Below, piece after piece: positions 8,884-19,388 of a stretch of DNA of 64,000 nucleotides. Origin of the DNA: Kribbella kalugense (lineage in GTDB: Bacteria > Actinomycetota > Actinomycetes > Propionibacteriales > Kribbellaceae); contig NZ_SODF01000001.1 in the NCBI RefSeq assembly GCF_004365875.1, positions 1,922,001-1,986,000 on the forward strand, written 5' to 3'. The first letter of the stretch is position 1, and each line of letters begins with the position of its first letter. The translations under genes and the position numbers were made by a program. The notes under the pieces were generated by a model. The model ran no database searches and had not been told where the DNA came from. It saw only the letters and a program-made list of their open reading frames with translations.

Positions 8884-8914
8884 AGTAAGGCAAGCCTTAC
8901 TAAGGCAGACCTAA
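8884..8914. promoter_or_regulatory. Putative iron box (IdeR/DmdR-type) before the siderophore operon
   Basis: GTAAGGCAAGCCTTAC at 8885-8900 is an inverted repeat with 7-base perfect arms and a 2-base centre. Overlapping its right side, 8896-8914 ends in AGGCAGACCTAA and resembles the right half of the actinobacterial iron-box consensus TTAGGTTAGGCTAACCTAA. The element lies 24-54 bases upstream of the decarboxylase start, where a repressor would block transcription. IdeR/DmdR1 repress siderophore genes when iron is plentiful; assignment here is by position and partial match. Confidence 0.65.
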
Positions 8915-8943
8915 CTTTTGCCCGGCTCACTCACCGTGTCAAC

Positions 8944-11250
8944 TCAGCCACCCGAGACGTGAACATCCTCACGAACCGGCCGCGCCAACCAATGCGGCCC
9001 GGCGCTCCAACCGAGCAGTCGGCGCCCGCCACCGGCCGTCCGGCCTTCCGCGGCGAAGCGCTCCCCCGCGGCCACCTGCAGCAGACCTTCGACGGCCGGT
9101 GCAAGGCGCGCATCGGCCCGCGACTCGAGTCGCGCCAGCACGTCACGTCGTACGGCGCGGTCGCAGAAGCTCAGGTAGAAGATCGCCTGCCGCCACGCGT
9201 ACGCCGTGTTCTTGATGCCCTGCAACTCGGAGATCCACGTCGTCACCGGCTGGGTCTGCCGCTGCAACGCCCAGGTGAACGCGCGGTCGGACAGGTCGGG
9301 TGCCACCTCCCGCAGCCAGTCGGTCAACTGCAGCCCGTCGACCAGCGCGGCCAGGTTGTGCGTCGTCAGGATCTGGCTCTGCTCCAGCACGGTCCCGTTC
9401 TGAGCGACGTACCCACCGCCGCCATTGGCTGCCTCCTGCGACCGCTGGCGGCACACGTCCGCGAAGTCGTCCGCGGTCGCCTTGCCCCAGCGCTTGTACC
9501 GGGGCTGCTCCAAGGTCGGCCAAGACGGCGGCAGGTCGTAGTACTGCGCGTACAGCGTCCCGAACAGCACCCGGCTCGCGACCGACGCCGCCGTCCGCCA
9601 CTTCTGGGTGAACGTCCCCATGAAGATGTCGGCCGCGACCTCCTCGACGAGCGGCATCTTCAGCTCCGCCTGCGAGGCGAGCGCGCCGAACTCCCGGACG
9701 AGCGGATTCGGCAGGATCGCCTGCGGGAACGCGGTGAGAGCCACGACCGTCGTCTCGCGCAGCGACTGCGCCGCGGCTCGGGTCACCTTGGTACGCCGAT
9801 CGCGGTGCGGCGCCACCGCCTCAATCCAAGGAAGTTCGTCGAAGCGCACCTGGTGCTCGAGATTGAGCAGCAAGAGGCTGCGCCGACGCCGAAAGGCCGC
9901 GTAGGTCTGGGCGTAGGCGGCGGCCAGCGACGGGTCCTCGATGTTGGCGGCGAGCAACTGGGACGTGATCTGCGGCAGAACCCTCGCGAGCACCTCTCCC
10001 GAGCTGATCACGCCGCGATCGACCAACTCACCGATCGGAGCCTCGAGTGCACGCGCTGCCTTCGCCAGCAAGTGCGCCGGCATGGCTGAGCCGGCCGCCG
10101 CGGGAACCTCGTCAGCGGTCACCTCACCGTCGATCGCGTCGAGCGTCGGCAACCCACCGTCGTCCGGAAAACGATCCAGCCGGCAGCTCAGCACGTGCGC
10201 CAAGGTCGCGTACGTCGGCCGCGCGGCGACCGTACTCTGCATCGCACGCAGCGCTGCCCGAGCCTCCGATCCGGGCGCGCCGTGCGCCTGGATCGTGTTG
10301 GCCAGCGCGCGACGGATCCAGCCGACCTCACGACCGCTCAGCGCCGAACTGTCCGACGGACAACGCTCCAGCGCCGCCTGCAGCCGAGCGAAGTTGTCCC
10401 CGGGATGCCGATGGACCTCAGCAGCAGCCCGGAACTCGTCGAGCCATTGGGAACGCCGTTCCACCCAGTCGTCCGGCCAGACCTGGCACGGCCAACCACC
10501 GACGACCGCACCGTCGGCGGTCAACTCGGGCAGCTCGTCGTCGACGGTGTCGCACCACAACGCCACCAGGCGGTCGTAGAGCGGGTTCCAGACCCGCAGA
10601 GTCTCCAGCATCGCGGCGATCTGCGGCCGTACCGTTGCCTGCCGCAACGTACTGCGCACCTCGGCGACCGGCTGCAGCCGCACCACCGCCCCGGACGGGG
10701 TCGAGGACGGGCTGAACGTCGGCGTGAACCGGAGCCGATGCATCAGCGGCCGCAGCTCGGACACGAGGTCGAGCGCCGCGGCGTGCTGCTCGCGCTCGAG
10801 CAACCAGGCGACGACCAGCAGCGCCGACTCTTCCGGCACGTCGATCCGGTAGTTCCCGGTCCGAAGCGCCTGGCCGAGCTCGGCGAGCCCGTCGTCGCCG
10901 AGGAACCACAGGTTGAGGCGCTCCCGGTCGGTCTCGCCCGGCGCGTCCTCGGGCAGTCGCGCCGACTCATCCTCGCGCAGCGGCGTCTCCGCCAGATACC
11001 GCCCGGTTGCGAACCCGCCGTGGGCCACCTCAAGCGTTACCCAGGCAGGCGTCTCCGCGACCGGCGTCCTCGATCCGATCGTCAGGCGACCGGACGCCAT
11101 CCCGTCCAGAACGTTGCGCCAGGCATCGACCCGGGCAGCGGCACGACGGCGTACCTCGGCATCGTCGGCGGTCAACGCACGCTCAAGGGCCTGTTCCAGC
11201 CGGCCCATCGCGTAGCCGGCCGAGGCCGTCTCCCACGCCTCCTCCGCCAT
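8944..11250 (-). CDS. Conserved-looking hypothetical protein, 768 aa, no recognised domain
   Basis: A long, clean minus-strand frame starting at ATG 11250, 27 bases after the tRNA-like gene. The protein is probably cytoplasmic: no signal peptide, no clear transmembrane helices, and a mostly helical look with many Ala/Leu/Arg-rich stretches and conserved-looking Trp residues (WVTLEVAHGGFATGRYL near 70-85, VWPDDWVERRSQWLDEF near 260). The last third contains a basic RRRRSLLLLNLEHQVRF segment. I find no nucleotide-binding, metal or protease motif and cannot assign a function. It ends 84 bases upstream of the siderophore decarboxylase start and runs in the same direction, but the intervening iron box argues for separate transcription. 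Confidence 0.75.
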   Translation of the reverse strand: MAEEAWETASAGYAMGRLEQALERALTADDAEVRRRAAARVDAWRNVLDGMASGRLTIGSRTPVAETPAWVTLEVAHGGFATGRYLAETPLREDESARLPEDAPGETDRERLNLWFLGDDGLAELGQALRTGNYRIDVPEESALLVVAWLLEREQHAAALDLVSELRPLMHRLRFTPTFSPSSTPSGAVVRLQPVAEVRSTLRQATVRPQIAAMLETLRVWNPLYDRLVALWCDTVDDELPELTADGAVVGGWPCQVWPDDWVERRSQWLDEFRAAAEVHRHPGDNFARLQAALERCPSDSSALSGREVGWIRRALANTIQAHGAPGSEARAALRAMQSTVAARPTYATLAHVLSCRLDRFPDDGGLPTLDAIDGEVTADEVPAAAGSAMPAHLLAKAARALEAPIGELVDRGVISSGEVLARVLPQITSQLLAANIEDPSLAAAYAQTYAAFRRRRSLLLLNLEHQVRFDELPWIEAVAPHRDRRTKVTRAAAQSLRETTVVALTAFPQAILPNPLVREFGALASQAELKMPLVEEVAADIFMGTFTQKWRTAASVASRVLFGTLYAQYYDLPPSWPTLEQPRYKRWGKATADDFADVCRQRSQEAANGGGGYVAQNGTVLEQSQILTTHNLAALVDGLQLTDWLREVAPDLSDRAFTWALQRQTQPVTTWISELQGIKNTAYAWRQAIFYLSFCDRAVRRDVLARLESRADARLAPAVEGLLQVAAGERFAAEGRTAGGGRRLLGWSAGPHWLARPVREDVHVSGG

Positions 11251-11277
11251 CCGGAACCCCCGCTCCCTCGAGAAGAG

Positions 11278-11349
11278 ACATGGAGGCAGGACTCGAACCT
11301 GCGCCCTCCCGGTAAGCAGCCGGGTGATCTACCCCTGATCTACTCCATG
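11278..11349 (-). tRNA. tRNA-like gene, class I cloverleaf with apparent GCU anticodon
   Basis: The minus strand folds as a complete cloverleaf of 72 nt. Acceptor CATGGAG/CTCCATG (7 bp) is followed by U8, A9. The D-stem is GATC/GATC with a 7-nt loop AGGGGTA. The anticodon stem CCCGG/CCGGG carries loop CTGCTTA, the 5-nt variable loop is AGGGC, and the T-stem GCAGG/CCTGC carries TTCGAGT. The discriminator is T and no CCA is encoded. The loop places GCT at 34-36 (Ser, AGC/AGU), but Ser tRNAs need a long variable arm and a purine at 37, and this gene has neither. It may be a noncanonical or decayed tRNA. It lies between the antitoxin gene and the 768-aa gene. Confidence 0.75.
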
Positions 11350-11389
11350 CAGTGCGTCACACCTTAGTAGCCTCACCGGGTCGGGATGG

Positions 11390-11707
11390 TCAGGCGATCG
11401 CAGCAATGTCGCCGTCGTCGAAGTAGATCGCCTGATGCAGACGGCCACCGAGCGCGACCGCGTAGCGGAGCAGAACCTCTTGTCCGGAGATCTTGCCCTG
11501 CTCAATCTGAGAAACCCGGCCCTTGGTGACCCCCATCCGCTCGGCAACCTGAGCTTGCGTCAGCCCACGAGCCCGCCGGATCTCCGCCAGGCGGTGACCC
11601 TGGACCTCCGCAAGGAGCTCCTGTTTGCCGGCCGCGACACTCTCCTCACCACCGGCGCGCGCAACCGCCTGCTCGCGAATGTCTCGCCATCTTACGTAAC
11701 TGCTCAT
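11390..11707 (-). CDS. XRE-family HTH antitoxin (HigA-like)
   Basis: A 105-residue protein with a Cro/C1-type helix-turn-helix at about 40-72 (RLAEIRRARGLTQAQVAERM, then VSQIEQGK), and N- and C-terminal extensions typical of antitoxins paired with RelE/HigB toxins. Its ATG overlaps the toxin TGA (ATGA), so toxin and antitoxin are translationally coupled in toxin-first order, as in higBA loci. It would bind and neutralise the toxin and repress the shared promoter upstream of the toxin gene. The C-terminal YFDDGDIAAIA tail is acidic. The HTH assignment is secure; the antitoxin role is inferred from the neighbour. Confidence 0.88.
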   Translation of the reverse strand: MSSYVRWRDIREQAVARAGGEESVAAGKQELLAEVQGHRLAEIRRARGLTQAQVAERMGVTKGRVSQIEQGKISGQEVLLRYAVALGGRLHQAIYFDDGDIAAIA

Positions 11708-12069
11708 CGCTCGTCCTCCTCTTCGACCTGCCGTTCCTTCAGGTAGATCTCGTAACGGTGCTCCGCGACAGGAATCGCCTCGTCATACCAAGACTTCCAT
11801 CTGCCTGCCTTGTCGCCAGCCACGAGCAGGACGCTGGATCGCCATGGGTCGAACACGAACAGGATCCGCACGGTGCCCGGTCTCAACTCTTTCAGGTTCG
11901 GCAGCCGGGACCCGGTGATCGTGTCGACAAGCGGTCGTCCGAGCCCGGGGCCGACCTCAGCCAGCGCATCGATTGCCTGCACAACCCGCCGGTGCGTGGC
12001 GCCGTCCAAGCCTTCGATCCACGCACGCACCTCGTTGACGATGTACACATCCCACTCCTGCATCGCCAT
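11704..12069 (-). CDS. RelE/HigB-type toxin (phage Gp49-like / DUF891)
   Basis: A 121-residue protein with the RelE-fold pattern of the Gp49-like family: WDVYIVNEVRAWIEGL at the N-terminus, LPNLKELRPGTVRILFVF in the middle (basic residues on the RNA-binding strand) and a LLVAGDKAGRWKSWYDEAI segment near the end. Family members are mRNA interferases that cleave ribosome-bound mRNA. The frame is open upstream of 12069, but the ATG at 12069 is chosen because homology begins there and a TATACT element ends 6 bases before it, suggesting a leaderless transcript. It is followed by the overlapping XRE antitoxin gene. The role of the pair as a functional toxin-antitoxin module is inferred. Confidence 0.85.
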   Translation of the reverse strand: MAMQEWDVYIVNEVRAWIEGLDGATHRRVVQAIDALAEVGPGLGRPLVDTITGSRLPNLKELRPGTVRILFVFDPWRSSVLLVAGDKAGRWKSWYDEAIPVAEHRYEIYLKERQVEEEDER

Positions 12070-12075
12070 AGCCGA

Positions 12076-12095
12076 AGTATAGCAAATGGTATACC
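12076..12095 (-). promoter_or_regulatory. Putative promoter/operator of the toxin-antitoxin pair
   Basis: On the minus strand TATACT (12076-12081) lies 6 bases before the toxin ATG, like a -10 box of a leaderless transcript. Just upstream is the perfect 8-base palindrome GGTATACC (12088-12095), a plausible antitoxin-binding site. Short AT-rich elements like these stand out in this GC-rich setting. No experimental support. Confidence 0.4.
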
Positions 12096-12116
12096 TGATG
12101 GGTTTGCGGACGGACG

Positions 12117-13414
12117 TTAGGCGCCGTACGGGGTTCTGGTCAGGACGAATGTGGCGATGTTGAGGTGGGAGATTGTGTTGTTGGTGCGGATTACGTGGAG
12201 TTTTTCGCCGGCTAGGTAGCCGTCTCGGCCTTGGTAGAGGTCGGGGGCCAGGGGTGAGAGGCGGGTGGTGAGGCCGCCGGAGAGTTGGAGGATGCCGGCG
12301 GAGACGGAGATTGTGAGTGGCGTGTTGCCCCAGTACCAGTGGCCGAGCAGGTCGGTGCCCTGGGCAAGCGTCGGCTCGGGCACCCACTCCTGCGCGATCG
12401 GCGGCTCGTACGCCGTCAGCGTCCGCACCAGGTCAGGTGCGAGCGACGCCACCCGCCCGTACGTCGCGTTGCCGAGAGTCACCGCACCCACGCGGCGGAC
12501 CCGGTCGACGAAGAGACCGGCCAGGAACCCGGGCATCGAGCCGGTGTGACCGATCAGCAGATGCGGGTCGTCAGCGATCAACCGCAGACCAAGCCCGTAC
12601 GACGCGGTCAGCCCCTCCCGTGGATCCGACGCCACCGGAGCCGCCATCTCGTCGATCGTGTCCCGGCTCAGCACCTCAGGCACCGGGTCGATCCAGAACG
12701 ACGCGTACCGGGCCAGATCCTCGATCGTGCTCCACAACTGCCCCGCTGGCGCCATCGCCCCCGAGTCGTACGCCGGCTCCGGCACCAGCTGCCCGCCGAA
12801 CGGATGCACCGAGAACCCTTGCGCAGCAGCTCCCGTCGGGAAGTACGACGTACGCCGCATCTCGAGCGGATCGAGGATGCGCTCCTGCACCAACTCGAGC
12901 CAGGTCGACCCGCGCAACCGAGCCACGATCTCGCCCAGCAACCCGTACCCGAGATTCGAGTAATGATGACGCTGGTCCGCCGACCCGGCCGCCTGCGAGT
13001 CGTCCATCGCCGCGGTCAGCTCGTCGAACGAGACGCCGGGATTCCGTTCCCACCAAGGACCTTCGGGCTCCGCGTTCATCCCGCCGCTGTGCGCGAGCAG
13101 GTGCCGGATCGTCCGGTCCCCGAACGCGATCCCCGGCAGATGCTTGCCGATGGCATCGTTCAGCCCAAGCAGTCCGTCGTCCCGGCACTGCAGTACCAGG
13201 ATCGCCGTCAACGTCTTGGTGATCGACCCGACCCGGTACTGCACATCCGCACCGGGCAACGCCCCGTCGGCCGTCGCGAACCGCCCGCGCGACCCGGTCC
13301 AGACCAGCTCCCCGTCCCGGACCACTCCGGCATTGACCGACGGCAACTTCCCCTCGCTCTGAGCCGCCGCGATCTCGGCGTACAGAGCAGCGGCGGTGTC
13401 AGAGCGCAAGGACA

Positions 13415-13415
<1 letters not shown>
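12117..13415 (-). CDS. Serine hydrolase, beta-lactamase class C / D-aminopeptidase family
   Basis: A 432-residue protein of the penicillin-binding-protein-like hydrolase family. Motif 1 SITK has Ser64 (nucleophile) and Lys67; motif 2 is Tyr152-Ser-Asn154; motif 3 is HTG at 290-292, the usual replacement for KTG in class C esterases and peptidases. No signal peptide is evident, so it is probably cytoplasmic. The C-terminal ~100 residues form an extra beta-rich domain seen in many members. The ATG shares one base with the gcvP stop (TAATG), so it is probably translated from the gcvP message. The natural substrate is unknown: esterase, peptidase or amidase are all possible. Confidence 0.88.
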
Positions 13416-16246
<2,831 letters not shown>

Positions 16247-16338
16247 GAGAGGCTCCGTTGCTGACAATGCTTCCGGTCGCCTCCCCCTCTGTCACGCCCG
16301 TGTCAGTTTCAACAACGGGTGCTTCAGAGTCGCCTGAC

Positions 16339-16418
16339 GCACTCGGTCCATGGGCCTGAGAGGTTCCGGGGAGGAATTGCCCCTTCGGCGCCCGGTTCAA
16401 CGGGTCTCTCCCGAGTGC
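16339..16418 (-). promoter_or_regulatory. Glycine riboswitch, single aptamer, upstream of gcvP
   Basis: The minus-strand transcript shows the conserved aptamer core in order: GGGAGAGAC, GCCGAAGGGGCAA, ACCTCTCAGGC and ATGGACCGAG. A perfect 8-bp P1 helix GCACTCGG/CCGAGTGC closes it. Only one aptamer is visible; no second copy of the GCCGAAGG and CTCTCAGG elements occurs before the gcvP start. The roughly 90 bases between P1 and the gcvP ATG would be the expression platform, with a possible hairpin around CACCCGT/ACGGGCGTG. The aptamer begins only about 20 bases after the stop of the DapA-like gene. Confidence 0.93.
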
Positions 16419-16438
16419 TGTGTACGGCTGCACCGAGG

Positions 16439-17332
16439 CTACCAGGAATCGGCGAACAGTTCGGGCAGCAGCCGCCGAGCGACCGGTCGGGCCGCCTCGA
16501 CCTGCTCCGCGGTCGCCGACTGCATCGGCCACCGGACTCGCGTGCCGACGTCGGCCCAGTCCCCGACCGCGGCCAGGAACTTGTCCAGCGCCGGGTTCGA
16601 CAGCCCGGCCTTCTGCAGCGGTACGACGTGTGCCGCGAAGAACTCGCCGATCCGCCGCTCGACATCCAGGTCGGTGGCGGTCGCGACCGACCCGTTCGGC
16701 GAGAGGGCGGCCACGTTGGAATAGCTGCCGTGCGCACCGAGTGACGACATACTCGCCAGGAAGTGGCCGGGGACAAAGATCGCCAGCCCGGACTTGAGCG
16801 CCTGATCGAACCAGGCCTTGTCGCCGCCGGCTGTCTTCAGCCCGATCAGACTCGGCACCGCCTCGGCCAGCTCACGCAACTGCTGCGGCCCGACGGCGGT
16901 CTTCGCGTGCGGCGGGTTGTAGAGGACGAGCGGGACATCGCCGGCTGTCTCGGCGGTTCGCCGGAGGAAGTCGAAGACCTCATGGGCGTTCAGCGGAAGC
17001 CAGTCGGGGACGATCACCTGGATCGCACCGGGCTCCAGAGCGGCCGCGCGCTGGACCCTGGACAGTTGCACCTGCGCGGACGGGTGACTCGCGCCGATCT
17101 GGAACGGCTTGCCCGTGCCGGCGAGCAGCTCGTTGACGTGGTCGAACTCGTCCTCGGTCAGGGTCTGAAACTCGCCGGCTGTGCCGTGCGCGTACAACCC
17201 GTCGACGTGGCTCGCGCTCAGTACTTCGGCCTGGGCTCGAAGCCGGGCGAAGTCGATGGAGTCGTCGGCGTTCAGGGGCAGCAACAACGTCGCCCACACA
17301 CCACGGAGCGAGTCGGCAGTGAGTGGGCGCAC
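16439..17332 (-). CDS. Dihydrodipicolinate synthase (DapA)-family aldolase
   Basis: A 297-residue TIM-barrel class I aldolase. Tyr138 (LYNPP) and Lys166 (GLKTAGG) are spaced 28 residues apart, as in E. coli DapA Tyr133/Lys161, so Schiff-base chemistry is intact. The substrate motif reads GTAGE (50-54) instead of GTTGE, which argues against true dihydrodipicolinate synthase and for another pyruvate- or 2-oxoacid-dependent lyase of the family. The GTG start at 17332 follows the MerR gene by 15 bases; no clear ribosome-binding site is seen. The gene sits between the MerR regulator and the glycine riboswitch, an insertion relative to the mycobacterial order of this block. Physiological substrate unknown. 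Confidence 0.85.
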   Translation of the reverse strand: MRPLTADSLRGVWATLLLPLNADDSIDFARLRAQAEVLSASHVDGLYAHGTAGEFQTLTEDEFDHVNELLAGTGKPFQIGASHPSAQVQLSRVQRAAALEPGAIQVIVPDWLPLNAHEVFDFLRRTAETAGDVPLVLYNPPHAKTAVGPQQLRELAEAVPSLIGLKTAGGDKAWFDQALKSGLAIFVPGHFLASMSSLGAHGSYSNVAALSPNGSVATATDLDVERRIGEFFAAHVVPLQKAGLSNPALDKFLAAVGDWADVGTRVRWPMQSATAEQVEAARPVARRLLPELFADSW

Positions 17333-17347
17333 GAAGGTAAAGCTATG

Positions 17348-17980
17348 TCAGCCCGTCATGCGAGCGCGACGGCGGGCGGCGAGCTCGTCGCCCGCGTGGC
17401 CGTCGGAGTCGCCCTCGTCGTGACCGTCGGCACGCTCTGTGGGCAGCTCCGAGAGCGATCCCTCGACCTCGCGCCAGACACCGCCGAGCGCGATGCCGAA
17501 CACACCCTGGCCACCGGCCAGCAGGTCGATCACCTCGTCCGGCGAGGAGCACATGTAGACCGACGCGCCGTCGCTCATCAGCGTGATCTGGGTCAGGTCG
17601 TCGAAGCCGCGCTTGCTCAGATGCGCGATCGCGGTCCGGATCTGCTGCAGCGAGATCCCGGCATCAAGCAGCCGCTTGATCACTTTCAGCAACAGGACGT
17701 CACGGAACCCGTACAACCGCTGCGTCCCGGAACCGGTCGCCGGCCGCACCGACGGGGAAACCAGGCCGGTCCGGGCCCAGTAGTCGAGCTGCCGGTAGGT
17801 GATCCCGGCCGCCGCGCAGGCCGTCGGACCCCGGAACCCGACATCCTCCGGCATCGGCCGCAGGTCGTCGTCGAACAGCAGACCCTGGACGCCGGCGGTG
17901 GCTGTAGCAGCTGCCACAGCCTCGGCGTGCGCGTCGGACGTCGACTGCGCCGTCAGATCCGTGTCGCCGGTGCGTGTCAC
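17348..17980 (-). CDS. MerR-family regulator (Rv1830-like)
   Basis: A 210-residue MerR-type protein. The HTH/wing lies at about 55-125: GITYRQLDYWARTGLVSPSV, then GTQRLYGFRDVLLLKVIKRL and a LDAGISLQQIRTAI helix. GTG 17980 was selected because AGGGAGG lies 7 bases upstream. It has no Cys residues arranged for metal sensing, and it carries an acidic, His/Asp-rich C-terminal tail. It occupies the position of M. tuberculosis Rv1830 between the DUF151 gene and gcvP; homologues there are linked to growth and division control. It may control the neighbouring DapA-like gene, which follows after 15 bases, but no operator was identified. Confidence 0.88.
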   Translation of the reverse strand: MTRTGDTDLTAQSTSDAHAEAVAAATATAGVQGLLFDDDLRPMPEDVGFRGPTACAAAGITYRQLDYWARTGLVSPSVRPATGSGTQRLYGFRDVLLLKVIKRLLDAGISLQQIRTAIAHLSKRGFDDLTQITLMSDGASVYMCSSPDEVIDLLAGGQGVFGIALGGVWREVEGSLSELPTERADGHDEGDSDGHAGDELAARRRARMTG

Positions 17981-18157
17981 GCCTGAGCCTCCCTGGATAC
18001 CGAGTGGAACGAGCCATCTCCGTGGAGTGACAGCACCCCACGACTCCTTCACGGTAAGCCGCCGCCCGAACCGGGTCAACGACAACCGCACCGAGCCGGG
18101 AGCGTGTCGCGACCATCGTACGAATCGTTACCAAGGCGGTCTTGAAGCCACCAAGGC

Positions 18158-18652
18158 TCAGCTCTTGTCGAAGTCCTCTGGTGTGACCTGGTCGAGGAAC
18201 TCGCGGAAGCGCTCGACTTCCTCCTCCTCGACCACCTCGTCCGGGTCGCCGGTCTCACTCTCCGGAACCGGGATCCCGGCCTCGGCCAGGATCTCGTCGG
18301 CGCAGAACACCGGGGTCCCGGTGCGCAGCGCGAGCGCGATCGAGTCCGACGGACGCGCCGAGATCTCGGTCTTGTCGTCGAACACCAGGATCGCCTCGAA
18401 CACGCCGTCGGTCAGGTTCACGATCCGGACCTGGCTGAGGGTGTGCCCGAGCACCCGGATGGTCTCGGCGAACAGATCGTGGGTCAGCGGCCGGGGCGGC
18501 TCCATGCCCTGCTGCGCGAACGCGATCGCACTCGCCTCGGCAGCACCGATCCAGATCGGCAGGTACCGCTCCCCGCTGACCTCTTTCAGCAGCACGATCG
18601 GCTGACTCGAGGGCATCTCCACCCGGACTCCGACCACGTCGACTTCGCGCAC
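18158..18652 (-). CDS. Bifunctional nuclease (BFN) domain protein, DUF151
   Basis: A 164-residue cytoplasmic protein matching DUF151/BFN: MREVDVVGVRVEMPSSQPIV at the N-terminus, LPIWIGAAEASAIAFAQQG, and the RPSDSIALALRTGTPVF segment near 105-120. It ends in an acidic tail (VVEEEEVERFREFL). It corresponds to M. tuberculosis Rv1829 and lies between the two MerR-family genes exactly as there. BFN-domain proteins have been reported with RNase/DNase activity in plants, but the bacterial role is unclear. The spacing to the FtsR-type gene is 49 bases, so it is likely co-transcribed with it. Function beyond family membership is not claimed. Confidence 0.93.
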   Translation of the reverse strand: MREVDVVGVRVEMPSSQPIVLLKEVSGERYLPIWIGAAEASAIAFAQQGMEPPRPLTHDLFAETIRVLGHTLSQVRIVNLTDGVFEAILVFDDKTEISARPSDSIALALRTGTPVFCADEILAEAGIPVPESETGDPDEVVEEEEVERFREFLDQVTPEDFDKS

Positions 18653-18701
18653 ACCTTCAGCCTACTCCGAGGGGAAGGCCCGGGCAGGCCCGCGGGGTTC
18701 G

Positions 18702-19388
18702 CTACGGACGCGGCAGGCGGGAACGGACCAGTGCGGTGTGCAACCGGACGGTCAGCGCGGCCAACTCCCCCGTCTGCTCGGTACGCCGTGGGCCGGTGAC
18801 CTGCTCGATCAGGCCGACCTCCCGATCGGCCGCCGTACGGAAGGCCCGCAGGTGCCGGGGCTCGAGCCCGTATCCGGCCAGGTCGGCCGCGACCTTGGCG
18901 ATCACGATCGCGTCGCCGTCGTAGTGGTTGCCGCGAGCCACCACCAGGCCATGGCTCTCCAGCTCGCCGAGCAGCTCCGCGGAGACACCCGCGGCGGACC
19001 GCAGCTCCTCCCGGGTCAGGCGCAGCTCGGTGCCCGCGGCCCCGAAGTCGTCCGCGACCGGCTGACCGGGGGTCTGCGGCAACGAGCTCGGCGCGACCGG
19101 AGGACCCGCGGCGGCGGGGCTCAGGCCGCGGTCGATCGCGCCGAGATGTTCCTTGATCACCTTCAGCGGCAGGTACTGGTCGCGTTGCGCGGCCAGCACG
19201 TACCGCAGCCGGTCGACGTCGGCGGCACTGAACTTGCGGTAGCCCGACGCCGTCCGGCCCGGCGTCACCAGGCCCTCGGACTCCAGGAACCGGATCTTGG
19301 AGATCGTGACGTCGGCGAACTCGGCCTGCAGGAGCCGCAGCACCTGCCCGATGCCACGGCTGTCCGCGCTGGGATCAGGCCTGGCCAC
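18702..19388 (-). CDS. ftsR: MerR-family division regulator, FtsR-like (Rv1828-like)
   Basis: A 228-residue MerR-type regulator. The N-terminal HTH/wing spans about 12-80 (GIGQVLRLLQAEFADVTISK, then GYRKFSAADVDRLRYVLAAQ, then LPLKVIKEHL), and a C-terminal helical domain (residues 118-215) resembles the effector part of FtsR/Rv1828. Corynebacterium FtsR activates ftsZ; transferring that role here is inference from family and position. The GTG start at 19388 lies inside the end of the FHA gene (14-base overlap). It is part of the conserved pgsA-to-gcvP block. Confidence 0.88.
   Translation of the reverse strand: MARPDPSADSRGIGQVLRLLQAEFADVTISKIRFLESEGLVTPGRTASGYRKFSAADVDRLRYVLAAQRDQYLPLKVIKEHLGAIDRGLSPAAAGPPVAPSSLPQTPGQPVADDFGAAGTELRLTREELRSAAGVSAELLGELESHGLVVARGNHYDGDAIVIAKVAADLAGYGLEPRHLRAFRTAADREVGLIEQVTGPRRTEQTGELAALTVRLHTALVRSRLPRP

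Noticed and set aside
5046-8914. Two long plus-strand open frames (5046-7292 and 7292-8914)
   Set aside because: They are antisense to well-defined siderophore genes, are Arg/Gln/His-rich without domains, and arise from high GC third positions.
11228-11360. Short peptide genes with EAGLEPAPSR-like sequence
   Set aside because: They are translations across the tRNA-like gene, a well-known annotation artefact.
16267-16338. Second glycine aptamer between the first aptamer and gcvP
   Set aside because: No further copy of the GCCGAAGG or CTCTCAGG elements is present; only a possible hairpin.
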